44,727 nt of DNA from Allosediminivita sp964397775. GTDB lineage: Bacteria > Pseudomonadota > Alphaproteobacteria > Rhodobacterales > Rhodobacteraceae. The stretch lies in the NCBI GenBank assembly GCA_964397775.1, contig CAYNKL010000018.1:1-44727 (forward strand). The letters run 5' to 3'. Positions 16,639 to 24,083 of the stretch are shown here, one piece after another (position 1 is the stretch's first letter; every line of letters begins with the position of its first letter). The notes beneath the pieces were generated by a model. That model was not told where the DNA came from, ran no database searches, and worked only from the letters and a program-made list of their open reading frames with translations. The position numbers and the translations under genes are program-made.

Positions 16639-17535
16639 ATGAAGCATCCAGATGGCCGCGCCATCCAAGAAAACGAATCCTTCATACCCGAGCGGCTTCT
16701 CCGCGGTCTCGTTGACCTTGAGTCAGCGGGCTCGACGCGCGAGGTCTGGGACATCCTGGTCCGGACCGGGGCCGAAATGGCGCTTCCCTTCGTCGAATAC
16801 ACCTACGCCACGGATTTCCGCAATCCGGCCCGCCCCCAGTTCGTGCACACCACGATCGACTCCGTCTGGCTGACCTGGATCGACGAGATTCAGCACCTGC
16901 GCGACACGGCCACGTTCCGCAGCCATGGCTGCCGTTACCTCACGCCGGTGATCGTCGGGGTTTCCTATTTCGATGAGATGGGAACGATCTCACCCGAACG
17001 CCGCCAGCATCTCATGATGGCTTCGCAGCTCGGCGTGGATGCAGCAGTCGCCTTCCCCCTGCGCATGGGGATCGACGGGCAGGCCGCCCTGATGACCTTC
17101 GGCGGACCGCATTCGAAGGCCGACTTCGACGATATGATCGCCCGGCACGGCTGGACCCTCCATGCCCTCTCGCACTCCGCGCACCTGCGCTACACCGAGC
17201 TGCTCAAGACAGAGATGGTCACCAAGTTCGGCCTGACAGAAAAGCAGCGCGAACTGATCGGCCTCGTCGGGCTCGGCATGATGGACAAGCAGATCGCGCA
17301 CACGCTCGGCATCTCGTTTTCCGCAGTCCGGCAGCGGCTGGCCACGGTGCAGCAGAAGACCGGTGCCCAGAATCGCGCGGATCTCGCGGCGCTGGCCATG
17401 CGCCTGGGGTTGGTGCCCGACCCGCTCCTGCGGGGCCAGACGTCGCAGGCCACGGTCTATCTCAGCACCCATGCCGGTGCGACCGAGAACAGCGATCTCA
17501 TCTGCCCCGAGAGCGACAGCACCGCCGCCGAATAG
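16639..17535 (+). CDS. LuxR-family transcriptional regulator
   Basis: 298 residues. Residues 199-258 (LTEKQRELIGLVGLGMMDKQIAHTLGISFSAVRQRLATVQQKTGAQNRADLAALAMRLGL, given in full only to residue 258) form a LuxR/GerE helix-turn-helix; LGISFSAVRQRL is the recognition part. The N-terminal 180 residues have the length and mixed alpha/beta pattern of an autoinducer-binding domain. However, the conserved Trp/Tyr/Asp positions could not be aligned with confidence, so acyl-homoserine-lactone binding is only possible. No luxI-type synthase is in the window, so this is a LuxR solo or a non-quorum regulator. The ATG at 16639 starts a compact protein; no strong ribosome-binding site precedes it. Confidence 0.8.
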   Translation: MKHPDGRAIQENESFIPERLLRGLVDLESAGSTREVWDILVRTGAEMALPFVEYTYATDFRNPARPQFVHTTIDSVWLTWIDEIQHLRDTATFRSHGCRYLTPVIVGVSYFDEMGTISPERRQHLMMASQLGVDAAVAFPLRMGIDGQAALMTFGGPHSKADFDDMIARHGWTLHALSHSAHLRYTELLKTEMVTKFGLTEKQRELIGLVGLGMMDKQIAHTLGISFSAVRQRLATVQQKTGAQNRADLAALAMRLGLVPDPLLRGQTSQATVYLSTHAGATENSDLICPESDSTAAE

Positions 17536-17595
17536 GCCGCGGGCCGGCTGACGTGGGGGCGTGCCGGAAAGCGAAGAAAAGGCGGAAATTTCCTC

Positions 17596-17623
17596 TTGCA
17601 CGCCCGACGGGGGACCGTTAAAT
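17596..17623 (+). promoter_or_regulatory. Promoter for the tRNA-Gly pair
   Basis: TTGCAC (17596-17601), a 16-nt spacer and TTAAAT (17618-17623) lie 22 nt before the first tRNA. The position suits a stable-RNA promoter. The match to sigma-70 boxes is fair. Confidence 0.5.
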
Positions 17624-17644
17624 CCCCGCTACCCATTCAGGGAC

Positions 17645-17719
17645 GCGGGCGTAGCTCAGGGGTAGAGCATTACCTTGCCAAGGTAAGGGTCGTGAGTTCG
17701 AATCTCATCGCCCGCTCCA
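17645..17719 (+). tRNA. tRNA-Gly (GCC), copy 1
   Basis: A full cloverleaf is visible: acceptor stem GCGGGCG (17645-17651) pairs with CGCCCGC (17709-17715); D-arm GCTC-AGGGGTA-GAGC; anticodon loop TTGCCAA, anticodon GCC; T-arm GTGAG-TTCGAAT-CTCAT. CCA is encoded at 17717-17719. It reads GGC (and GGU) glycine codons, heavily used in a genome of this composition. Confidence 0.97.
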
Positions 17720-17742
17720 GAATGGCCGATACCGATGGTTAC

Positions 17743-17817
17743 GCGGGCGTAGCTCAGGGGTAGAGCATAACCTTGCCAAGGTTAGGGTCGGGCGTTCGAA
17801 TCGCCTCGCCCGCTCCA
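17743..17817 (+). tRNA. tRNA-Gly (GCC), copy 2
   Basis: Second cloverleaf 23 nt after the first, with the same acceptor stem GCGGGCG/CGCCCGC, the same D-arm and anticodon loop TTGCCAA (GCC), and encoded CCA at 17815-17817. It differs from copy 1 in the anticodon stem (AACC/GGTT pairs) and the T-stem (GGGCG/CGCCT). These are compensated changes, so both copies should fold. No separate promoter is visible, so it is probably cotranscribed with copy 1. Confidence 0.97.
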
Positions 17818-17852
17818 TCGGTCCGGCCTTTCTCACGGACAATCAGCCGATC

Positions 17853-18758
17853 TCAGGTGCCCCGCCACTGGCGGATCGACACATCGATCTCTTCCTGAAT
17901 CCAGTCGCGGAACGCCAGCAGAGCCGGCTTGCGCGCCGAGGCGCCGCGCATCGCGAACCAGTAGGTCGACCCGGTCCGGATCCGCTCCGGAAAAGGCGCC
18001 GCGACCTGCCCGCGCTCGAGCGCGTCGCAGGCCAGCGTTTCCCAGGCCATGAAAACCCCCTGCCCCATCATCGCCGCATCAAGGCAAAGCGAGGCATCCT
18101 CGTAGGCCGGGCCCGCCGGCATGACGGGCGGCACCCGCCCCATGCCTTCCCACCAGGGCCCCCAGCCCTGAAGCCGCTCGTTCTCGCGGATCACGGGCAG
18201 GCGCAGCAGGTCATCGGGCACCTTCACCCCTCGCGCCAGCGCCGGCGACATCACCGGAAACACGCGCTGGTCCAGCAGCTTGACCGCATTCGCCGGGCGC
18301 GCGGCCGAGGCCGGCAGCACACGGATGCCCGCGTCATGCCCCGACCGGTCGAGATCCACCAGCGGGACGCCGGGCACCAGCCGCACGCTGACACCGGGAT
18401 GACGCTCGTTGAACCGCCCGATCCGCCAGATCAGCCAGCGGCTGGCAAAGATCGGCGCCACGGTGATCGTCAGAACCGACTCCGCCTCCTCGCGCAGGTC
18501 GTCCAAGGCGCCCGAAAGCTCGGTGAAGGCCGCCGTCAGACGTGGCGCGATCCGCGCGCAGGCATCCGTCGGCGTCAGCCCTTTCGAGGCACGCAGGAAC
18601 AGCGGCTGCCCCAGCGCCTTTTCGGCCTTTCCCAGCCGCTGGCTCAGCGCGCCCGCCGTCACGCCCAGCTCCTCGGCCGCGGCGGCCAGCGTGCCAGTCC
18701 GGGCCACCGCCTCTATGACGCGCAGGGCGGACAGGGGGATCGCGTTCAGGTTTCGCAT
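17853..18758 (-). CDS. LysR-family regulator (GcvA-like)
   Basis: 301 residues. The N-terminal winged helix (MRNLNAIPLSALRVIEAVAR, then GTLAAAAEELGVTAGALSQR) is a LysR helix-turn-helix of the GcvA type. A substrate-binding domain follows (residues about 90-295; LTITVAPIFASRWLIWRIGRF, FPVMSPALARG, MMGQGVFMAWETLA). It converges with the tRNA pair and diverges from the tiny gene at 18829. A perfect palindrome abuts its start codon, which suggests autoregulation. The tiny divergent gene is the likeliest partner target; the ligand is unknown. Confidence 0.92.
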   Translation of the reverse strand: MRNLNAIPLSALRVIEAVARTGTLAAAAEELGVTAGALSQRLGKAEKALGQPLFLRASKGLTPTDACARIAPRLTAAFTELSGALDDLREEAESVLTITVAPIFASRWLIWRIGRFNERHPGVSVRLVPGVPLVDLDRSGHDAGIRVLPASAARPANAVKLLDQRVFPVMSPALARGVKVPDDLLRLPVIRENERLQGWGPWWEGMGRVPPVMPAGPAYEDASLCLDAAMMGQGVFMAWETLACDALERGQVAAPFPERIRTGSTYWFAMRGASARKPALLAFRDWIQEEIDVSIRQWRGT

Positions 18759-18772
18759 TTAGCTTTTCTAAA
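18758..18772. promoter_or_regulatory. LysR operator candidate
   Basis: TTTAG-CTTTT-CTAAA is a perfect 5-bp-arm palindrome that fits the LysR T-N11-A rule. It touches the LysR start codon and lies in the 70-nt gap shared with the divergent small gene. Confidence 0.6.
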
Positions 18773-18828
18773 GCACCATCGTCGCGAAGTCGATTCCCGC
18801 GCGCGCCCAGCGCACCTATCTATCGTCC

Positions 18829-19035
18829 ATGACATACATGATACCTCAGATGACCCGATCACCCTTCCCCAGCCTCGGCTACATCCGCATCGGACTGCCC
18901 CGGCTCTTCCGGCGCCCGACGCGCCCCGAAACCCAGTGGCAGCGCGATCCGCTGTCCCACCCGCAGGTCGCGAAGATGTCCAAGCGAGAGCTGGCCGACC
19001 TGCCCTTCGACCCCGAAACCGTCCGTCCCGACTGA
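18829..19035 (+). CDS. Small Arg-rich protein, possibly DUF1127-like
   Basis: 68 residues with no signal peptide. The C-terminal half (SHPQVAKMSKRELADLPFDPE) resembles the end of DUF1127-type proteins, where a Met-Ser/Asp-x-Arg-x-Leu-x-Asp-[IL] helix is typical; the middle is Arg/Pro rich (RLFRRPTRPE). The match is by eye and weak. It is divergently transcribed from the LysR gene with a shared palindrome, which is the main reason to believe it is real. ATGs at 18829, 18838 and 18850 are possible starts; none has a strong ribosome-binding site. Confidence 0.55.
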   Translation: MTYMIPQMTRSPFPSLGYIRIGLPRLFRRPTRPETQWQRDPLSHPQVAKMSKRELADLPFDPETVRPD

Positions 19036-19042
19036 GGGCCGT

Positions 19043-19387
19043 TCACTCCACCGGGAACATGCGCAGGCAGGCCATGCTCTGGCCGCGGAACTCCGCAAGC
19101 GTCTCGATCGCGTTCCGCCGGGTCCCGACGACACGCAGACCGGCCAGCTTGGTCCGGTCATCCCCCGAAACATAAAGCTGCAGAATCCGCGCGCTCACCA
19201 TCAGCGAGGTCTCGAGATCCTCGATCGAGATGAGCTCGGCATTCTCCAGCATCGACGCGGTTTTTGAGAAGATCCAGGCGCATTTCAGCGCCTGCGCCTC
19301 GCGTCCGCTATAGACCTGCTGCGCCGCCACGCCGCCAGGCAATGCCGCCCAGAGCGCCAGTGTCAGCAGGCCCGCCCGCACCCTCAA
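19043..19387 (-). CDS. Small secreted protein of unknown function
   Basis: 114 residues with a signal peptide (VRAGLLTLALWAALPGGVAAQQ), then a helical domain with two cysteines (ALKCAWIFSKTAS and GQSMACLRMFPVE) that could form a disulfide. Family not recognised. The start is a TTG at 19387 overlapping the upstream AsnC-domain stop as TTGA; a GTG at 19381 is the alternative. Either way it is translationally tied to the preceding gene. Confidence 0.65.
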   Translation of the reverse strand: MRVRAGLLTLALWAALPGGVAAQQVYSGREAQALKCAWIFSKTASMLENAELISIEDLETSLMVSARILQLYVSGDDRTKLAGLRVVGTRRNAIETLAEFRGQSMACLRMFPVE

Positions 19388-19623
19388 AACGCCTTGAAGG
19401 TCATGATCGTGAGCGACCGTTCGATCCCGGCGATGCTCAGCAGCTCCTCGTTGATGTATTTGCCCACATCCGCGCCCTCGGGGATGTAGAGCTTCATCAG
19501 CAGGTCGTATTCGCCCGATGTCGAGTAGAGCTCGGAATGGATTTCCCGCAGCGCGATTTCTTCGGCAACCTTGTAGGTTGTGCCCGGCTTGCAGCGGATC
19601 TGGACGAAGACGCAGGTTGTCAT
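19384..19623 (-). CDS. Stand-alone Lrp/AsnC ligand-binding (RAM) domain protein
   Basis: 79 residues that are only the C-terminal RAM domain of Lrp/AsnC regulators (CVFVQIRCKPGTTYKVAEEI, then SGEYDLLMKLYIPEG and RSLTIMTFKAF), with no helix-turn-helix. Such proteins assemble as dimeric or decameric alpha/beta rings and bind amino acids; their targets are unclear. The ATG at 19623 is preferred since upstream codons carry no domain sequence. It diverges from hisB at 19750 and may tie amino-acid sensing to the histidine genes; that link is inference from position only. Confidence 0.85.
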   Translation of the reverse strand: MTTCVFVQIRCKPGTTYKVAEEIALREIHSELYSTSGEYDLLMKLYIPEGADVGKYINEELLSIAGIERSLTIMTFKAF

Positions 19624-19749
19624 GGAAGGGCCTTTCACTGTCGCTCGCACGCTGACATAGCGCAGGGGGGCTGGCAATGGCCAGACGGCGCCCCTTGGCG
19701 CCCCCGATCCGGCCCCCTATAACCGCGCGAAAGACCGAAGGGGTGCCCC

Positions 19750-20337
19750 ATGCGCAAGGCCGAGATCCACCGCAAGACAGCCGAGACCGAGATCCGCGTC
19801 AGCATCGATCTCGACGGCTCGGGCCACTACGCCAACAGCACCGGCGTCGGCTTCTTCGACCACATGCTGGACCAGCTCGCGCGGCATTCGCTGATCGACA
19901 TGGAGATCACCGCCAAGGGCGATCTGCACATCGACGATCACCACACGGTCGAGGACACGGGCATCGCGCTCGGCCAGGCGCTGGTGAAGGCGCTCGGCGA
20001 CAAGCGCGGCATCCGCCGCTATGGCGCCTGCCTGCTGCCCATGGACGACGCGCTGGTGCGCGCCGCGCTGGACCTTTCCGCGCGGCCCTACCTGGTGTGG
20101 AACATGGAGCTGCCCAGCGCCAAGATCGGCACCTTCGACACCGAACTCGTGCGCGAGTTCTTCCAGGCGCTGGCCAGCCACGGCGGCATCACCCTGCACG
20201 TCGACACGCTGCACGGGCTCAACAGCCACCACATCGTCGAGGCCGCCTTCAAGGCCGTCGCCCGCGCCCTGCGCGAAGCGGTCGAACCCGACCCGCGCAA
20301 GGCCGACGACATCCCGTCCACCAAGGGCGCGCTCTGA
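19750..20337 (+). CDS. hisB: Imidazoleglycerol-phosphate dehydratase
   Basis: 195 residues, the usual length for the monofunctional enzyme. It carries out step 6 of histidine synthesis, dehydrating imidazoleglycerol phosphate to imidazole acetol phosphate with manganese. The metal-binding motifs are GFFDHMLDQLARH, DDHHTVEDTGIALG and LNSHHIVEAAFKA, all intact. An AAGGGG sits before the ATG. It leads the first half of the split histidine cluster and is followed 77 nt later by hisH. Confidence 0.97.
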   Translation: MRKAEIHRKTAETEIRVSIDLDGSGHYANSTGVGFFDHMLDQLARHSLIDMEITAKGDLHIDDHHTVEDTGIALGQALVKALGDKRGIRRYGACLLPMDDALVRAALDLSARPYLVWNMELPSAKIGTFDTELVREFFQALASHGGITLHVDTLHGLNSHHIVEAAFKAVARALREAVEPDPRKADDIPSTKGAL

Positions 20338-20414
20338 GGGCAGCGCCTGGCACTTGATTTTCACTGCTTTTCGGGCGACCTCTGCGGCCCGACAAATCGC
20401 GGGAGAGACACCTC

Positions 20415-21050
20415 ATGCTCACGGCCATCATCGACTACGAGAGCGGCAATCTGCACTCGGCGGAAAAGGCGTTCCAGAAGATGGCCGCCGAAACCACCGG
20501 CGCCGAGGTGAAGGTCACCACCGACCCCGACATCGTGGCCAAGGCCGATCACCTCGTGCTGCCCGGCGACGGCGCCTTCCCCGCCTGCGCCAAGGCGCTG
20601 CGCGACAGCGGCTGCTACGAGGCCATGCTGGAAGCCGTCGAGAAACGCGGCGTCCCCTTCCTCGGCATCTGCGTCGGCATGCAGCTCATGGCCCGCAAGG
20701 GGCATGAATACGAGGCAACCGAGGGGCTCGGCTGGATCGACGGCGAGGTGATGTACATCACGCCGGGCGAGCCCGGCCTCAAGGTTCCGCACATGGGCTG
20801 GAACGATCTCGTCTTCGACAACCCGCACCCGGTGCTTGAGGGGATCGAACCGGGCGAGCACGCCTATTTCGTGCACTCCTACCAGATGCGACTGGCGAAC
20901 TTCGATCACCGCATCGCGCACGTCCAGTACGGCGGCGACGTCACCGCCATCGTGGCCAACGAAACCACCGTCGGCCTGCAGTTCCACCCCGAGAAAAGCG
21001 CCGGCCCCGGCCTGCGCATGATCGGCAACTTCCTGCGCTGGAAGCCATGA
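20415..21050 (+). CDS. hisH: Imidazole glycerol phosphate synthase, glutaminase subunit
   Basis: 211 residues, class I glutamine amidotransferase. It provides ammonia to HisF. The nucleophile Cys86 sits in FLGICVGMQL, and the His/Glu pair in GLQFHPEKS (about 193-195). Its start IIDYESGNLHS is the HisH signature. The stop overlaps the start of the cupin gene by 4 nt (ATGA). hisF is 3.4 kb further on, beyond an opposite-strand block, so the partners are not adjacent. GGGAGAG precedes the ATG. Confidence 0.97.
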   Translation: MLTAIIDYESGNLHSAEKAFQKMAAETTGAEVKVTTDPDIVAKADHLVLPGDGAFPACAKALRDSGCYEAMLEAVEKRGVPFLGICVGMQLMARKGHEYEATEGLGWIDGEVMYITPGEPGLKVPHMGWNDLVFDNPHPVLEGIEPGEHAYFVHSYQMRLANFDHRIAHVQYGGDVTAIVANETTVGLQFHPEKSAGPGLRMIGNFLRWKP

Positions 21051-21400
21051 GCGACGCGGTCGACCTGGCCGAGAAGCTGGCAAGCTTCTCCGAGCAGTGG
21101 GCGCCGCGCACCGTCGCGGAATTCAACGGCCACGACGTCATGGTCGCCCGTATCGAGGGCGAATACCACTGGCACTCTCACCCCGACACCGATGACTTCT
21201 TTCTTGTCCTCAAGGGCGAGATCGACATCGAGCTTCGCGACCGCACCGTGCACCTGTCCGAAGGTCAGATGTTCGTCATCCCGCGGGACGTGGAGCACCG
21301 CCCCGTCGCCCGGGGCGAGGCGCATATCCTGCTGATCGAACCGACCGGAACGCCCAACACTGGCGATCCGGACACGGCAGCACCCCGTCAGGTCATCTGA
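21047..21400 (+). CDS. Cupin-domain protein
   Basis: 117 residues, a single small beta-barrel. The two cupin motifs are visible: GEYHWHSHPDTDDFFLVLKG (two His plus acidic ligand) and GQMFVIPRDVEHRPVA (third His). Metal binding is expected; the substrate is unknown. It is translationally coupled to hisH by a 4-nt overlap, which suggests co-expression but does not prove a role in histidine synthesis. Confidence 0.9.
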   Translation: MSDAVDLAEKLASFSEQWAPRTVAEFNGHDVMVARIEGEYHWHSHPDTDDFFLVLKGEIDIELRDRTVHLSEGQMFVIPRDVEHRPVARGEAHILLIEPTGTPNTGDPDTAAPRQVI

Positions 21401-21415
21401 CGGGGCGCGACCTGC

Positions 21416-22252
21416 TCATGTCGTCTTGATGAACTCCAGCAGGTCATCGAACAGCCTGTCCGCATGCGTCGCGGGGATGCCGTGCGGCGCACCCTCGTAT
21501 TCCTTGAGCGTCGCGCCCTCGACGTGCTTCACCACCTGGTGGGCCGTCGGCTCGATCGGCACGGTCGCATCCGCGGTGCCGTGGATCACCAGCGTCGGCT
21601 TGGTCATGAACTCCAGATCCCCGCGCAGGTCGGTCTTGCCGAAGGCGTCGACGCAGTCGAGCGTCGCCTTGGGGCTCGCCATCATCGCCATCTGGAACGA
21701 CCAGTCGAGCTGCCCCTGGCTCACACCGCCGCCCTCGGTGCCCTGCCCGTAGAAGTCCTTGAAGAAGTCCTGAAGGAAGCCCTGCCGGTCCTTGCGCAGG
21801 TTCTGCTTCATGCCCTCGAAGACATCCTCCGGCGCGCCGTCGGGGTTGTCGTCGGTCTTGAGCAGGAAGGGCGCGATGGAGGACACCAGCGCCACGCGCG
21901 CCACCTTGTGGCCGTTGTGGCGGTTCATGAAGCGCAGGATCTCGCCGCCCGCCATGGAAAAGCCCACCAGCGTCACGTCCGACAGGCCCAGCGACTCGAT
22001 CACCGCGGCAAGGTCGTCCGACAGCATGTCGTAATTGTAGCCCGACCAGGGCTGACCCGAGCGGCCAAAGCCCCGGCGGTCGTAGGAAATGACGCGGTAG
22101 CCTTCCTCGGCCAGCCTGACGGCCTGGTATTCCCAGCTATCGGAGTTGAGCGGCCAGCCATGGATCAGGATGATCGTGGGGCTGGTGCTCACGGCGTCGC
22201 CCCAGTCCTTGATGAAAAGGGGCGTGCCGTCCTGCGCAGTGATCATGGGCAT
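21416..22252 (-). CDS. Alpha/beta hydrolase (haloperoxidase/arylesterase-like)
   Basis: 278 residues. Family motifs: HGWPLNSDSW (oxyanion region, 31-40), SYDRRGFGRS, the nucleophile elbow GFSMAG with Ser99, the late Asp in VIHGTADATVPIEP, and the catalytic His in GAPHGIPATH. The sequence is typical of cofactor-free (non-heme) chloroperoxidase-like esterases, which in vivo act as esterases or perhydrolases. The ATG at 22252 is preferred as GGGAG lies 8-9 nt upstream; a GTG at 22282 is possible. It begins the opposite-strand block that splits the histidine genes. Confidence 0.9.
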   Translation of the reverse strand: MPMITAQDGTPLFIKDWGDAVSTSPTIILIHGWPLNSDSWEYQAVRLAEEGYRVISYDRRGFGRSGQPWSGYNYDMLSDDLAAVIESLGLSDVTLVGFSMAGGEILRFMNRHNGHKVARVALVSSIAPFLLKTDDNPDGAPEDVFEGMKQNLRKDRQGFLQDFFKDFYGQGTEGGGVSQGQLDWSFQMAMMASPKATLDCVDAFGKTDLRGDLEFMTKPTLVIHGTADATVPIEPTAHQVVKHVEGATLKEYEGAPHGIPATHADRLFDDLLEFIKTT

Positions 22253-22316
22253 AAATCGGGTCTCCCGGTGAATTAGGTTCACCGGGCCAACGCGGCCGGA
22301 CCTGCGCCGTTCCGGA

Positions 22317-22709
22317 TTACTGCACCCGGGTCCAGGTCTGACCGTCGCAGACCGGCCCCTTGCACCCCGTGACCTCGAGCCTGTCGCCGTTGAGTTCGGC
22401 TTTGGCGGTCGCTGTCACGTCCATCAGCGGCACGTAGACCGTCCCGTCCGCATAGGCCCCGTCCCCCTGCGGTTTCAGGTCCCAGAACAGACGCTTGCCC
22501 ACGTTCGGCGTCGTCACCTCCTCCCCTTGCGGGTTGAAGGCCTTTTCGATCGTGCCGCAAAGCGCCTCGCCGCACTCACTGACGCGGATCAGGCTCGTCA
22601 GGTCCTTGCGGTCAGGCTCCGTCCGCCAGAGCCCGGTCGCGGGATCCGCCGCCAGGGCGGCTGTCCCTGTGAAGATGCCGAGGGCAACGAGGGCGGCGAA
22701 ACGGGTCAT
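22317..22709 (-). CDS. DUF2147 secreted protein, paralogue 1
   Basis: 130 residues, signal peptide MTRFAALVALGIFTGTAALAA, then the DUF2147 pattern: GLWRTEPD, CGEALCGTIEKAFN, PNVGKRLFWDLKPQG, AELNGDRLEVTGC and CDGQTWTRV. The cysteines are conserved with paralogue 2. Periplasmic, role unknown. An AGGAGG lies just before the ATG. It is separated from paralogue 2 by a promoter-like AT-rich dyad and a stem-loop, so the two are probably transcribed separately. Confidence 0.88.
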   Translation of the reverse strand: MTRFAALVALGIFTGTAALAADPATGLWRTEPDRKDLTSLIRVSECGEALCGTIEKAFNPQGEEVTTPNVGKRLFWDLKPQGDGAYADGTVYVPLMDVTATAKAELNGDRLEVTGCKGPVCDGQTWTRVQ

Positions 22710-22731
22710 GGGTCCTCCTGGCGGTTCATCA

Positions 22732-22751
22732 ACCATATATTCAGATATGGT
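22732..22751. promoter_or_regulatory. Inverted repeat upstream of DUF2147 paralogue 1
   Basis: ACCATAT-ATTCAG-ATATGGT is a perfect 7-bp dyad in an AT-rich patch 23 nt upstream of the ATG. It is a candidate operator; the binding protein is unknown. Confidence 0.5.
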
Positions 22752-22763
22752 AAAACAATGGTT

Positions 22764-22787
22764 GACGGGTCCGGTTCCGGACCCGTC
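22764..22787 (-). terminator. Stem-loop between the two DUF2147 genes
   Basis: GACGGGTCCGG-TT-CCGGACCCGTC is a perfect 11-bp inverted repeat, 30 nt after the stop of paralogue 2. On the minus strand it is followed by AACCATTGTTTTACC, a weak T-rich tail. Confidence 0.6.
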
Positions 22788-22816
22788 ACCGCCTCTGCGG
22801 AACCCCGCCGATCGGG

Positions 22817-23203
22817 CTACTTAAGCCGCGCCCAGGTCTGGGTCTTGCAGAACAGCCCCCCGGCCACGCAGCCTGACAGGTCAAGCCGGTTGCCGTTCAG
22901 CTCCATCTTGCCAAGATAGATCTTGTCGTTCGCGGGCCGCCAGACGCGCCCTTCGTAGTTGCCGCCACCCTGCGGCGCCATGTTGATGACCAGCGTCTTG
23001 CCGATGTTCGGAGACCGGTATTCGCCGCCATCGTTGAAGGTCCGCTCGATCACCCCGCAGATATTCCCCCCGCCGCAGGGCGCCATCCGGACATAGGCGT
23101 AGGCGCCGTCGTCGGGCTGCGTCTTCCACATGCCCTCGACCGGATCCGCCGAAGCGGCCCCCGCCAACAACATGAGCGCAGCCGCCAGTTTCAGTGCTTT
23201 CAT
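22817..23203 (-). CDS. DUF2147 secreted protein, paralogue 2
   Basis: 128 residues, signal peptide MKALKLAAALMLLAGAASA, then DUF2147: GMWKTQPDDG, CGGGNICGVIERTFN, PNIGKTLVINMAPQG, MELNGNRLDLSGC and CKTQTWARL. It is clearly homologous to paralogue 1 over the full length, but with divergence that implies an old duplication. GGAGGAGA precedes the ATG at 23203. It diverges from hisA with 153 nt between them. Confidence 0.88.
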   Translation of the reverse strand: MKALKLAAALMLLAGAASADPVEGMWKTQPDDGAYAYVRMAPCGGGNICGVIERTFNDGGEYRSPNIGKTLVINMAPQGGGNYEGRVWRPANDKIYLGKMELNGNRLDLSGCVAGGLFCKTQTWARLK

Positions 23204-23356
23204 GGTCTCTCCTCCCTTGCCATGATGGTCAAAGCGTGTCGGAAAGCTGGCGCACCGATCAAGCGTGACGCATGGTAAGCTTGCATGTGCCGCTGCGTCC
23301 CCGTAAATGGCGCCAACGCCGGGGACCCCGGCCAACACTTTGACGGGACGCGCAAA

Positions 23357-24079
23357 ATGATCCTCTACCCCGCCATCGACCTCAAGGACGGCAAGGCCGT
23401 GCGGCTGCTGCGCGGCGACATGGAAAAGGCCACAGTCTTCAACGACGACCCGGCCGCCCAGGCGCTCGAATTCGTGGCCGCCGGCTGCGAATGGCTGCAC
23501 CTTGTCGACCTCAACGGCGCCTTCGCCGGTCAGCCCGTGAACGGCGAGGCCGTGGACCGCATCCTCAGCCAGACGCAGACCCCCGCCCAGCTCGGCGGCG
23601 GCATCCGCGACATGGCCACGATCGAGGCCTGGCTGAACAAAGGGCTCGCCCGCGTCATCCTCGGCACCGCGGCGGTCGAGGATCCAGACCTCGTGCGCGA
23701 GGCCGCGCGCAATTTCCCCGGACAGGTCGCCGTCGGCATCGACGCCAAGGGCGGCCGCGTCGCCACCCGCGGCTGGGCCGAGGTCACCGATATCGAGGCC
23801 ACCGATCTTGCCCGCAAGTTCGAGGACGCCGGTGTCGCCGCGATCATCTACACCGACATCAACCGCGACGGCGCCATGGAAGGCCCCAACATCGCCGCCA
23901 CCGCGGCGCTGGCCGAGGCCGTGACCATCCCCGTCATCGCCTCCGGCGGCGTCAGCAGCCTCAAGGACCTGATCGCCCTGCGCGACTGCGGCGCCAAGCT
24001 CAACGGCGCCATCTCGGGCCGCGCGCTCTACGACGGCAAGATCGACCTCGCCGACGCGCTCGCCGCCCTGCGCAAGTAG
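23357..24079 (+). CDS. hisA: ProFAR isomerase (HisA)
   Basis: 240 residues, a (beta/alpha)8 barrel. It isomerises the N'-phosphoribosyl-formimino intermediate in step 4 of histidine synthesis. The catalytic Asp8 is in ILYPAIDLKDGK; the second acid is in YTDINRDGAMEG. Phosphate sites: QLGGGIRDM and VIASGGVSS. The ATG at 23357 gives the standard length; upstream codons add no barrel sequence. It opens the second half of the histidine cluster. Confidence 0.97.
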   Translation: MILYPAIDLKDGKAVRLLRGDMEKATVFNDDPAAQALEFVAAGCEWLHLVDLNGAFAGQPVNGEAVDRILSQTQTPAQLGGGIRDMATIEAWLNKGLARVILGTAAVEDPDLVREAARNFPGQVAVGIDAKGGRVATRGWAEVTDIEATDLARKFEDAGVAAIIYTDINRDGAMEGPNIAATAALAEAVTIPVIASGGVSSLKDLIALRDCGAKLNGAISGRALYDGKIDLADALAALRK

Positions 24080-24083
24080 GCCC

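Noticed and set aside
17645..17817. tRNA pair as an integration site (attB) for a mobile element
   Set aside because: No integrase gene, no repeated tRNA 3' fragment and no composition change were seen on either side.
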